Source: Flavobacteriales bacterium (GTDB lineage Bacteria > Bacteroidota > Bacteroidia > Flavobacteriales > Flavobacteriaceae). Taken from it: 64,000 nt of DNA. A model generated the notes under the pieces. That model was given only the letters and a program-made list of their open reading frames with translations. It was not told the origin of the DNA and ran no database searches. The position numbers and the translations under genes are program-made. Position 1 is the first letter of the stretch, and each line of letters starts with the position of its first letter. The DNA is taken from the NCBI GenBank assembly GCA_017303755.1, contig JAFLBS010000001.1:1054001-1118000 (forward strand), given 5' to 3'. Shown here in pieces: positions 23,801 through 31,012 of the stretch.

Positions 23801-26508
23801 GGAGCTTTGATTCCGATATAGGTTTTGTAAGGAGAATATTGAGTCGACGAAACATCAGTACTTACATCACCGCCATTTTCATAGACTTTGGTGATGAAAG
23901 CCGCACGCAACATTCCAGGTGCTTGTCCTTGAATGGTTGGATTAATCGGAATTGATGCTTTACCATTCGCATCGACTTTACCCGAAAAAATATTGATTTC
24001 TTCGGTTGAGAAACTACGCGTTGGATCGTCAAAAACATAATTTGTAAATCCTTTGAACGAGGTTACTTGTTGTGAGAATTTTGCTTGTACTTCAGTTTTT
24101 AAATCTTTAGCAATCGCACCGTGCAACCACAACACTTGAATGTTATTGACGTTTTTCTTAGCCGCTGAAAGGACAGGTTGATTGAAACTGTTTTTAATTT
24201 TTAGGCGATTCGGTTTGATGGTTTCTACCTTGATACTTTTGTAGAAACGTGCGCCACCGACATTAACAACTGCTTCCCAATTACCAGTTGGAGCGCTGGT
24301 TTCTGTTGGAATTATAAAAGTGTAATGATTTAAATTATTGCCTTTTTTTACCGTTTGGTACACGGTTTTTCCGTTCGGATCATTCAATCGCAATTTGATC
24401 GGATGATTTTCGGGTAATTTATTCGCATTATCATTCAAAATGAACGACAAATACATCGTATCACCCGGACGCCAAACGCCGCGTTCACCATAAATATATC
24501 CTTTCAGTCCTTTTTGTAAGGTTTCACCCGAAACATCAAAATTACTTACCGAAAGCGAAAGTTCGTCGTCTAATTTCACGTACGTACTGTGTTTGCCTTG
24601 CGAAACAATAGCAAAATAGGCGTATTTGGTCATTTCAAACGTTGCCATTCCATCGCCATCAGTGCGAGAAGAAGCAATTTTTTGCTGTTGGAAATTGTAC
24701 AAATCAACTGTGGCTCCCGAAACGGTTTCGGTAGTAACAATATTATTCACAGCAACAACTATTGATTTATCCGTTCCGCGTTTTACAATTACACCCAAAT
24801 CAGTGGCAAGAATATTGGTTCCAACTTTGGTGTTGTAGTAATAGTAATTCGAACACGGATCTTGATCTTCGCGCCAATCGTAGTCGTCGTAATAGTAATC
24901 GTCGTAATATCCGCCGCTGTAATTCACATCGTCTTCGTCAATTTCTTCTTCCTCTTCTGCTTCGTCTTCACCATCTGGATTCGAAGTGCATTTGTAAAGC
25001 GAGTATTTCTTTTTGAATGAAAATTCTACGCGGTAAATCGCGCCCGGTTCGGGTTGAATGATTTTAGAAATATCCAACGCATAGACGTTCCATTTGCTGT
25101 AATTAGCCAGATTATTTTGTTTTAAATCGATGGTTGATTTTGCAATCGGTTGGCTGACTTGTTTCAGATTGCGTGTGCCGTTGAGTTCGTTATCTTGTAA
25201 AAACTGAAGAATGTTGTTTTTGTAGATTTTATAGACTTTTACATCCACCGATTTCAAATTGGCCGCTTCAAAATTGATTTTTAAATTGTTGGAACTCGGA
25301 AGAATATTTCCGCTTTTTAAGAAACGAACGCCCGGTTTTATTTGCTCGAAAATAAGGTTTTCAGAGTAATTCTCTTTGAGTTTATAACCGTAAGCACTTT
25401 CAATTCCTTGGAAGATTTCAATCAAGCGATTACTATCAAACGATTGCTCAACCACTGGAGCAACAGCTGTGGCTTCGATGGTTTCTTCAACAGCAGGTTC
25501 AACGGCTGCTGCGCTATCAATTGCACTTTCAGCATAAGCGGCCGCAACGGTATCAACCGCAACCGCGGCAGTATCAACAACAGCTTGAAGTTCTTGAGTA
25601 GTGTCAACTTTGGGAGAATTTTCATTATTGAAAAACACTTTCAACACATTGCCCATGGTTGAAAATTTCAGATTGTTGGTGTTTTGAATGTTGATCAAAC
25701 CTTTAAAATCTTGGTCCTTTTTAAGTGGATCGGAAAAGTTGATGAGCAGCGATTGGTTGTTTTCGTCGCCTACTTCAATTTTGAGCACTTTGAAATTGTC
25801 TTTACCTGGAATGATTACATCCATTTCACCTTCTTGATCGATATCGACATCATCGCCATCCCATTCAATAGTGATTTTACCGTCTTCGTCTTCGCGTTTG
25901 ATGTTTTCGATGGTGAATTTGAATTCGCTTGAAGTACTGAACGATTTGTCGAAGCTGATTTTTAAATCGTCGCCATTTTGAGTCGCTGATATCAGTTTTT
26001 TGGCATCTTCAAATGATAAATTATCGGCCGTTTTGATGGTTCCGTTGAGGTAATAACTATCGCGGTTGTACGATTGTAAGTCGTTGGTGTTGACTACAAA
26101 ATCTTGTTTAAATGTTTTAAGTGAAAAGTTGAATTTGGCTAATTCTTTCGGAACTTTATTAGTAATTTTAGAGAGATTCAATGTTACTCGATACAAGGTG
26201 TTTTGTTCCAATTTATCTTTCGGAATAAAAGCGATGGTATTGTTGGAAAGCGCTACTACTTTTCCGCTGATGCTCGGTGAAATTTCAAATAAATCATCGT
26301 CGAGTTCTTCGTCTTTTTCCCAATCGTTTTTATTGAAAGCCAATTGTACTCTAATATCCGAATCGACAGAAACCATTCCGGTAGAAAAACTCGATATATA
26401 ATCCTTATACAGTGAAAAGTCAGAATCAAAATCGGCGACCGATTTTTTAGTACACGAATGCAATACAAAGATTGCCAAAAACAAACCGATTAACTTAATG
26501 GTTTTCAT
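20818..26508 (-). CDS. Alpha-2-macroglobulin family lipoprotein
   Basis: A 1896-residue envelope protein with a lipoprotein signal (lipid-attachment Cys19 in VLHSCTKK). Bacterial macroglobulins trap proteases in the periplasm. The thioester motif is intact as GCVEQ with Cys1452, in a region with the expected YPHG lead, followed by an alpha/alpha toroid (PSGGLSYWPG and beyond). Upstream are MG-type beta-domains, including GERGVWRPGDTMYLSF. Two odd insertions are seen: an Ala/Val/Glu-rich stretch (about 310-360) and a run extremely rich in Asp, Glu and Tyr (about 512-560, with DDYYYDDYDW). The protein is longer than the roughly 1650 residues of E. coli YfhM. It is upstream of pbpC on the same strand. 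Confidence 0.95.
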   Translation of the reverse strand: MKTIKLIGLFLAIFVLHSCTKKSVADFDSDFSLYKDYISSFSTGMVSVDSDIRVQLAFNKNDWEKDEELDDDLFEISPSISGKVVALSNNTIAFIPKDKLEQNTLYRVTLNLSKITNKVPKELAKFNFSLKTFKQDFVVNTNDLQSYNRDSYYLNGTIKTADNLSFEDAKKLISATQNGDDLKISFDKSFSTSSEFKFTIENIKREDEDGKITIEWDGDDVDIDQEGEMDVIIPGKDNFKVLKIEVGDENNQSLLINFSDPLKKDQDFKGLINIQNTNNLKFSTMGNVLKVFFNNENSPKVDTTQELQAVVDTAAVAVDTVAAAYAESAIDSAAAVEPAVEETIEATAVAPVVEQSFDSNRLIEIFQGIESAYGYKLKENYSENLIFEQIKPGVRFLKSGNILPSSNNLKINFEAANLKSVDVKVYKIYKNNILQFLQDNELNGTRNLKQVSQPIAKSTIDLKQNNLANYSKWNVYALDISKIIQPEPGAIYRVEFSFKKKYSLYKCTSNPDGEDEAEEEEEIDEDDVNYSGGYYDDYYYDDYDWREDQDPCSNYYYYNTKVGTNILATDLGVIVKRGTDKSIVVAVNNIVTTETVSGATVDLYNFQQQKIASSRTDGDGMATFEMTKYAYFAIVSQGKHSTYVKLDDELSLSVSNFDVSGETLQKGLKGYIYGERGVWRPGDTMYLSFILNDNANKLPENHPIKLRLNDPNGKTVYQTVKKGNNLNHYTFIIPTETSAPTGNWEAVVNVGGARFYKSIKVETIKPNRLKIKNSFNQPVLSAAKKNVNNIQVLWLHGAIAKDLKTEVQAKFSQQVTSFKGFTNYVFDDPTRSFSTEEINIFSGKVDANGKASIPINPTIQGQAPGMLRAAFITKVYENGGDVSTDVSSTQYSPYKTYIGIKAPEPNRYGMHETGKNNNFSIVTVDENGRPKRTTGLEIRIYKLESRWWWDASNNDLSNYNTAVGRVAYKNYILSTDASGRGSVNLNVPNDEWGNYLVRVYDPTDKHATGVSVYLDWPYWSAKSKNTDGESAKMLKFSTDKTKYNVGDKAKIFFPSSEGGRALISIENGTKVVKTLWAKTQKGETQIELPITGEMAPNVYINITLLQPHASTKNDSPIRMYGIVPIEVIDKNTVLEPQISMPNVLRPEQTFSVKVSEKQGKAMTYTIAVVDEGLLDLTRFKTPNAWDSFYTREALGVRTWDIYDDVIGAYGGKVNQVFSIGGDADLGGGKAKKANRFKPVVMYFGPFELGKGDSKTHQIKLPKYIGSVRTMVVAAQAESSAYGMAEKATPVKSPLMVLASLPRKISPSENVTIPVTVFATENHVKNVTVQIKPNNSVRVIGSSTQQLSFPTPDEKMAYFNLQVGSATGIGKIDIIATSGKEKSTYSVEIDVTNPNPRTNAYTDIVVEPNSSKTIAWKTFGVSGSNKASMEVSSVPTVDFGRRLDYLIQYPHGCVEQTTSSVFPQLYLADIMDIDASRKQNIQRNITAAIQKLGNFQQPSGGLSYWPGAMSADDWGTSYAGHFLIEAEKKGYALPINFKTKWISYQQIMAKQWRYEKGYGNDLAQAYRLYTLALAGSADVASMNRLRETVGITNESKLRLAATYALIKQTSAGLALLSKSFIDEQNETNGYYYYYGSADRNRAMALETLVLLGQKQRAFKMATQLAKNLSSDQWMSTQTTAYGLYAMSKFAKSNGSKGLSIQYTNAGKAQLITTTKTVAERNLVIKTGANSVTIKNTKNNTIFVRVLNSGILPVGSEKPIQNNLTASVTFKDRKGNPVSVTKIKQGTEFIAEVTLKNGKNERVNNIALTQILPSGFEIVNTRYTEFGSATENVADYIDIRDDRANYYFSLSGGETRKFKMLLNASYLGKYYLPGLQCEAMYDNDFLARTQGQWVEVIK

Positions 26509-26661
26509 TGTTTTAAGGAATTATTGGTTAGAACTTTTTTTCTTGAAAAAATGGTTTTTTTAACACTTTCAATTAATGGCATAACTGAAAAGATATTCGA
26601 AATATTGTAGTAAATGTAAAATATTTTTTTGAACTATTTTTCTTGTAAAAATTTTTGTGAA

Positions 26662-27105
26662 TTATTTTCTTTTGGAAGCAAAAAAACGCTTCATTAAATC
26701 GGCACATTCATTGGCTAAGATGCCTTGAATTACTTGTGTTTTGGGGTGTAATTGCGTTCCTAAAGTGAGAAATCCGCGTTGATCATCTCGAGCGCCAAAA
26801 ACCACTTTCGAAATCTGACTCCAATACAACGCACCAGCACACATTTGACAAGGTTCTAAAGTAACGTACAACGTACAGTTTTTTAAATATTTTCCACCAA
26901 GGAAATTTGCTGCCGCGGTAATTGATTGCATTTCAGCGTGAGCGGTAACATCGTTGAGCAATTCGGTGAGATTGTGACTACGCGCAATAACTTTGTCATC
27001 TACAACAATAATAGCGCCAACTGGAATTTCACCTTTTTCGAAAGCCATTTCAGCTTCTTGCAAGGCTTTTTTCATGAAGTAGTCGTCGGTGAAAATGTTT
27101 TCCAT
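26662..27105 (-). CDS. tadA: tRNA-specific adenosine deaminase
   Basis: A zinc-dependent deaminase, probably making inosine at the tRNA-Arg wobble position. The 147-residue protein starts at the ATG of MENIFTDDYFMKKAL; a longer frame exists but crosses the promoter. Active-site residues are His56-Ala-Glu58 (TAHAEMQ) and Cys86/Cys89 in LEPCQMCAGAL. The length and the C-terminal ADLMKRFFASKR fit TadA; guanine deaminases of the same fold are the alternative. The -7 box ends only 4 nt before the ATG, so the mRNA is probably leaderless. Confidence 0.9.
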   Translation of the reverse strand: MENIFTDDYFMKKALQEAEMAFEKGEIPVGAIIVVDDKVIARSHNLTELLNDVTAHAEMQSITAAANFLGGKYLKNCTLYVTLEPCQMCAGALYWSQISKVVFGARDDQRGFLTLGTQLHPKTQVIQGILANECADLMKRFFASKRK

Positions 27106-27109
27106 GAAA

Positions 27110-27117
27110 CAAAAGTA
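27110..27117 (-). promoter_or_regulatory. -7 box immediately before the tadA start
   Basis: TACTTTTG on the minus strand. Transcription would begin about at the ATG (27105), predicting a leaderless or nearly leaderless transcript. No clear -33 TTG is present. Confidence 0.45.
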
Positions 27118-27165
27118 CGATTTTGAAGTAATTTTCGTTAGTTTTAAAATCACAAACTACAATTT

Positions 27166-27996
27166 ATGAATCAGAAGTTGAACATCACGATTCCGAAACC
27201 GTGTCATGAAGATTGGAACTCAATGACTCCAGACCAAACGGGACGATTTTGTAGTTCGTGCACCAAAAGCGTAGTTGATTTTACCAATAAATCTACCGAA
27301 GAAATTCAGCAGTATTTCTTAGAAAATAATGGAGCAAAAGTCTGTGGGCGATTTAAAAATGAGCAAATCAATCGCCTCGCCATTCCCATTTCAAGACGCG
27401 TTTTGGAACAACCCATGCCGTTTCATAAAGCATTTTTGTTGATTTTATTTATTGTTATGGGAAGTACACTTTTTAGCTGTAAAAATCATAATGATGAGTT
27501 TGTAACTGGTGAGCCTGCACTCGTTGAAGACGATACAATTCAACGAAAACCGATGTTAGGAGATGTTATAGTGGATAATAATAACAAAGCAGATACTATT
27601 CAAGTAACAAAATATGCACCTATCAAAACTGTTGGTATTGTTGAAGTAGCGCCTGATACACTAAACAAACTTAGACCAAGAGATTTGTATATGGCATCAC
27701 AAGTTGAGGAATTACCAAACTATTCCAAAGGAATGGAAGGATTGTACAGTTTTATCAAATCAAACTTTAAAATACCAGATGCTGATAAAGAGACTAAAGG
27801 AAAAATTTTCCTCTCATTTATAGTAGAAAAAGACGGAAGTTTATCGAATATAAAAGTAGTGCGCGGAATTAATGAAGCGTTAAATTCAGAAGCAATTCGA
27901 GTTTTAAAAGCTTCTGAAAAATGGATTCCCGGACAACAGAATGGTGAAAAAGTTAGAGTATCTTACACTATTCCGATACTAATAAAACCAGATTAG
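27166..27996 (+). CDS. TonB-C-terminal-domain protein with N-terminal Cys motif domain
   Basis: A 276-residue protein in three parts. Residues 1-70 form a small domain with CHEDWNSM, GRFCSSCTKSVVDF and KVCGRF, a pattern often placed in front of Bacteroidetes TonB-like proteins. A single membrane helix (about 87-103) ends in FSC. The C-terminal 80 residues are a TonB-like domain (KGKIFLSFIVEKDGSLSNIKVVRG...WIPGQQNGEKVRVSYTIPI). TonB proteins pass energy to outer-membrane receptors, but no ExbB/ExbD or receptor gene is adjacent, and the cytoplasmic Cys domain is not typical of TonB itself. It is divergent from tadA. Confidence 0.85.
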   Translation: MNQKLNITIPKPCHEDWNSMTPDQTGRFCSSCTKSVVDFTNKSTEEIQQYFLENNGAKVCGRFKNEQINRLAIPISRRVLEQPMPFHKAFLLILFIVMGSTLFSCKNHNDEFVTGEPALVEDDTIQRKPMLGDVIVDNNNKADTIQVTKYAPIKTVGIVEVAPDTLNKLRPRDLYMASQVEELPNYSKGMEGLYSFIKSNFKIPDADKETKGKIFLSFIVEKDGSLSNIKVVRGINEALNSEAIRVLKASEKWIPGQQNGEKVRVSYTIPILIKPD

Positions 27997-28010
27997 TAAA
28001 AACAAAACCT

Positions 28011-28018
28011 TAAATTTG
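28011..28018 (+). promoter_or_regulatory. -7 box of dxs
   Basis: TAAATTTG matches TAnnTTTG and ends 14 nt before the dxs ATG, giving a very short leader. A -33 element is not obvious. Confidence 0.45.
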
Positions 28019-28032
28019 CTTTTTTAAATGCA

Positions 28033-29811
28033 ATGAAAAGCAATCTTCTTTCACACATTAACAATCCAACCGATTTACGAAAATTGGACGTTGCTCAGTT
28101 GCCTCAATTGGCCAAAGAGTTACGCGAATTTATCATTGATGTAGTTTCGGTGAGAGAAGGTCATTTGGGTGCGAGTTTAGGAGTAATTGAATTGACAATC
28201 GCTTTGCATTATGTGTTCAATACACCAGAAGATTTGCTGGTTTGGGACGTTGGTCATCAAGCGTACGGACACAAAATTCTCACCGAAAGAAGAACCCAAT
28301 TTGATACTAATCGACAATTAGGCGGAATTTCAGGTTTCCCAAAACGAAGCGAAAGTGAGTACGATACGTTTGGTGTTGGTCATTCATCCACGTCGATTTC
28401 GGCGGCTTTAGGAATGGCGATTGCCTCACAATTAAAAGGTGAAAACAAACATCATGTTGCGGTAATTGGCGATGCCTCAATTGCTAGCGGAATGGCATTT
28501 GAAGGTTTGAATCACGCTGGAGTTACGGATGCGAATTTATTAGTTATTTTAAACGACAACGCGATTGGAATTGACCCAAGTGTGGGTGCTTTGAAAAACT
28601 ACTTAACAGCAGTAAAAGAAGGTAAAAATCCGAAACAAAACAACATGATTAAGTCGCTGAATTTTGATTATTCAGGTCCGATTGATGGTCATGATATCAA
28701 TTTATTAATCAACGAATTACAACGACTTCAAAAAGTAAAAGGACCGAAGTTTTTACACATCATTACCACCAAAGGCAAAGGATTACAACTGGCCGAAGAA
28801 GACCAAGTAAAATACCATGCGCCTGGAAAATTTGATGCCATTACAGGAGAAATTCATGTAAAGTCGGAAGAGCATTTACCCATGAAATTCCAAGATGTTT
28901 TCGGATTGACTTTAGTAGAATTGGCCAAAAACAATCCCAAAATAATCGGAATTACTCCAGCGATGCCTTCTGGAAGTTCAATGAAATTCATGATGGAAGC
29001 GTTTCCTGATCGCGCTTTTGATGTAGGAATTGCCGAACAACACGCGGTAACTTTATCTGCGGGAATGGCCACGCAAGGAATGGTGGTTTTTTGCAATATT
29101 TACTCTACGTTTTTGCAACGCGCTTACGATCAAGTGATTCACGATGTGGCGCTCCAAAATTTACCAGTGATTTTTTGTCTCGACCGAGCAGGATTGGTAG
29201 GTGAAGACGGCGCAACACACCACGGAGTTTTTGATTTGGCGTATTTGCGATGCATTCCCAACATGCTGATTTACGCTCCAAAAGATGAATTCGCGTTACA
29301 AAATATATTGTATACGGCTTCATTAGGTTTGAATCATCCGATTGCGATTCGCTATCCGCGTGGACGTGGAAATTTAGTAGATTTCAGAATGCAGTTGGCT
29401 GATTTTAGATTTCAGAAAATTGAAATTGGAAAGGCAGAATTGTTGAAGGATGGAACTACAATTGCAGTGTTATCAACAGGTTTTATCGGCAATAATGTGA
29501 CGTTGGCGTTGTCTGAATTACATAATCCAGAAACGATTGCGCATTATGATTTCGGATTTGTAAAACCTTTGGATGAGAAGACATTACATCTTATTTTTCA
29601 AAAATATAAAAAGGTGATTACCATAGAAGATGGCGTAATTAAAGGCGGTTTTGGTAGTGCGATTGTTGAATTTGCAATGGAGAATAACTATCATTTACCC
29701 ATTCAAACACTCGGAATTCCGGATGCTTTCATCGAACACGGAACAGTTAACGAGTTGCAACAAATGTGCAAAATAGACGTTAAAAGTCTGGTAAATCTTT
29801 TTTCAATCTAA
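28033..29811 (+). CDS. dxs: 1-deoxy-D-xylulose-5-phosphate synthase
   Basis: First step of the MEP isoprenoid pathway: pyruvate plus glyceraldehyde-3-phosphate give DXP, with thiamine diphosphate. The 592-residue protein is slightly shorter than the usual 620-640. It shows WDVGHQAYGHKILTER, the cofactor/metal motif GDASIASGMAFEGLNHAG...NDN, and VGIAEQHAVTLSAGMA, in which Glu activates the cofactor. A C-terminal transketolase domain includes RYPRGRG. The shortening appears to be in the loops of the first domain. The polyprenyl synthase at 37.9 kb uses the products of this pathway. Confidence 0.97.
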   Translation: MKSNLLSHINNPTDLRKLDVAQLPQLAKELREFIIDVVSVREGHLGASLGVIELTIALHYVFNTPEDLLVWDVGHQAYGHKILTERRTQFDTNRQLGGISGFPKRSESEYDTFGVGHSSTSISAALGMAIASQLKGENKHHVAVIGDASIASGMAFEGLNHAGVTDANLLVILNDNAIGIDPSVGALKNYLTAVKEGKNPKQNNMIKSLNFDYSGPIDGHDINLLINELQRLQKVKGPKFLHIITTKGKGLQLAEEDQVKYHAPGKFDAITGEIHVKSEEHLPMKFQDVFGLTLVELAKNNPKIIGITPAMPSGSSMKFMMEAFPDRAFDVGIAEQHAVTLSAGMATQGMVVFCNIYSTFLQRAYDQVIHDVALQNLPVIFCLDRAGLVGEDGATHHGVFDLAYLRCIPNMLIYAPKDEFALQNILYTASLGLNHPIAIRYPRGRGNLVDFRMQLADFRFQKIEIGKAELLKDGTTIAVLSTGFIGNNVTLALSELHNPETIAHYDFGFVKPLDEKTLHLIFQKYKKVITIEDGVIKGGFGSAIVEFAMENNYHLPIQTLGIPDAFIEHGTVNELQQMCKIDVKSLVNLFSI

Positions 29812-29850
29812 CGAAAAAAACGATTTTTGCACAACGAAAAAATTGTATCG

Positions 29851-30801
29851 ATGAAGTTTCTTTTAAAAGCAGCCTTTCTTTTGGTGTTTTTTACTTTTCA
29901 AAACACCTATTCTCAACAAATTATACAAACCAAATTACCCGACACGACTTCAAATTGGAAAAAGAAAAATACCGTTGGTTTTGACATCAGCCAAATTGCT
30001 TTTATGAATTGGAATGCCGGTGGAAACAGTTCGATTTCGGGATTGTTAAAAGGCAATTTCCTTCGAAAATACGAAACTCAAAACCTAAAATGGCTCAACG
30101 AATTGATCGTGCGTTACGGTGTGAATAAGCAAGACGGAATTGAACTTCGTAAAACCGACGATGCCTTTCAAGTGAATTCGACTGTGGGTTATCGAAGAGA
30201 TACTATTTCAAATTGGTATCATTCGGCCAAATTTAATTTCAATACTCAATTTACTAATGGTTATGCTTATCCGAATACCGATAATGCCATTTCAAAACCG
30301 ATGGCTCCAGCGTATATTTTCCTCGGAATTGGAGCAGAATACGCGAATAAGGAAAAGAAACTGAGCGTTTACATTTCGCCTTTGACTCAAAAAACTACTC
30401 TGGTTTTGGATCAAACATTGGCCAATCAAGGAGCGTTTGGTGTAGAAAAAGCGACTTATGACGAGTTGGGCAATTTACTTACGTTAGGAAAAAAATCGAG
30501 AACAGAATTGGGTTTTTTGGTAACGAGTTTTCATAAAAAAGAGCTCTTCAAAAACATGAATTTGGAAAACCGACTGAACTTATATTCCGATTACATCAAT
30601 AATTTTGGAAATGTGGATGTCGATTGGCAAATGCAATTGGATTTGATAGTTAATGAGTACGTTCGCGCTAATATCGGAGCGCATTTGATTTACGACGACG
30701 ACATCAAAGCCAAAGAAGAAATCGACGGTCAGCAAGTTACCGTTGGACCCAAAGTGCAATTGAAACAGTTATTGGGCGTTGGATTGGTGTATGAGTTTTA
30801 G
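29851..30801 (+). CDS. DUF3078-type exported protein
   Basis: A 316-residue exported protein with signal peptide MKFLLKAAFLLVFFTFQNTYSQ; the ATG at 29851 was chosen because the upstream in-frame TTG would spoil the signal. The body alternates short polar and aromatic strands (NTVGFDISQIAFMNWNAGGNSSISGLLKG; ending LLGVGLVYEF), typical of an outer-membrane beta-barrel, and matches my memory of DUF3078. It begins 39 bp after dxs and may be cotranscribed. No function is known. The terminal Phe fits barrel insertion by the BAM complex. Confidence 0.8.
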   Translation: MKFLLKAAFLLVFFTFQNTYSQQIIQTKLPDTTSNWKKKNTVGFDISQIAFMNWNAGGNSSISGLLKGNFLRKYETQNLKWLNELIVRYGVNKQDGIELRKTDDAFQVNSTVGYRRDTISNWYHSAKFNFNTQFTNGYAYPNTDNAISKPMAPAYIFLGIGAEYANKEKKLSVYISPLTQKTTLVLDQTLANQGAFGVEKATYDELGNLLTLGKKSRTELGFLVTSFHKKELFKNMNLENRLNLYSDYINNFGNVDVDWQMQLDLIVNEYVRANIGAHLIYDDDIKAKEEIDGQQVTVGPKVQLKQLLGVGLVYEF

Positions 30802-30821
30802 ATAATAACCGTCCAAAATTT

Positions 30822-30936
30822 ACCACAAAAGGCACAAAAGATTTGGCACTATAAATACAGATATAGTTTATCTCATTATTAACAAAGTATACAATTTAGA
30901 GATAAAGAACATAGAAACTTTTGTGACTTTTGTGGT
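30822..30936. repeat. Long inverted repeat between DUF3078 gene and efflux operon
   Basis: ACCACAAAAGGCACAAAAG (30822-30840) pairs with CTTTTGTGACTTTTGTGGT (30918-30936) with one mismatch over 19 bp; the loop is about 77 nt. It belongs to the reiterated-word hairpin class of this genome. Confidence 0.7.
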
Positions 30937-30955
30937 TTTTTAATTTCAAATACTT

Positions 30956-30990
30956 AAAAAAAACGTCCCGATTACTCAGGACGTTTTTTC
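30956..30990. terminator. Bidirectional terminator between converging genes
   Basis: AAACGTCC (30961-30968) and GGACGTTT (30979-30986) form a stem around CGATTACTCA, with A-run before and T-run after. It can stop transcription from both sides. Confidence 0.85.
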
Positions 30991-31012
30991 AATGTAAACC
31001 AACACATTTATA

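Noticed and set aside
23491-23955. Long plus-strand frames within the macroglobulin gene
   Set aside because: Antisense shadows of a clearly coding minus-strand gene; no recognisable motif.
27166-27996. Naming this gene tonB
   Set aside because: It has a cytoplasmic Cys domain, lacks the Pro-rich periplasmic spacer and has no exbBD neighbours, so only the domain is claimed.
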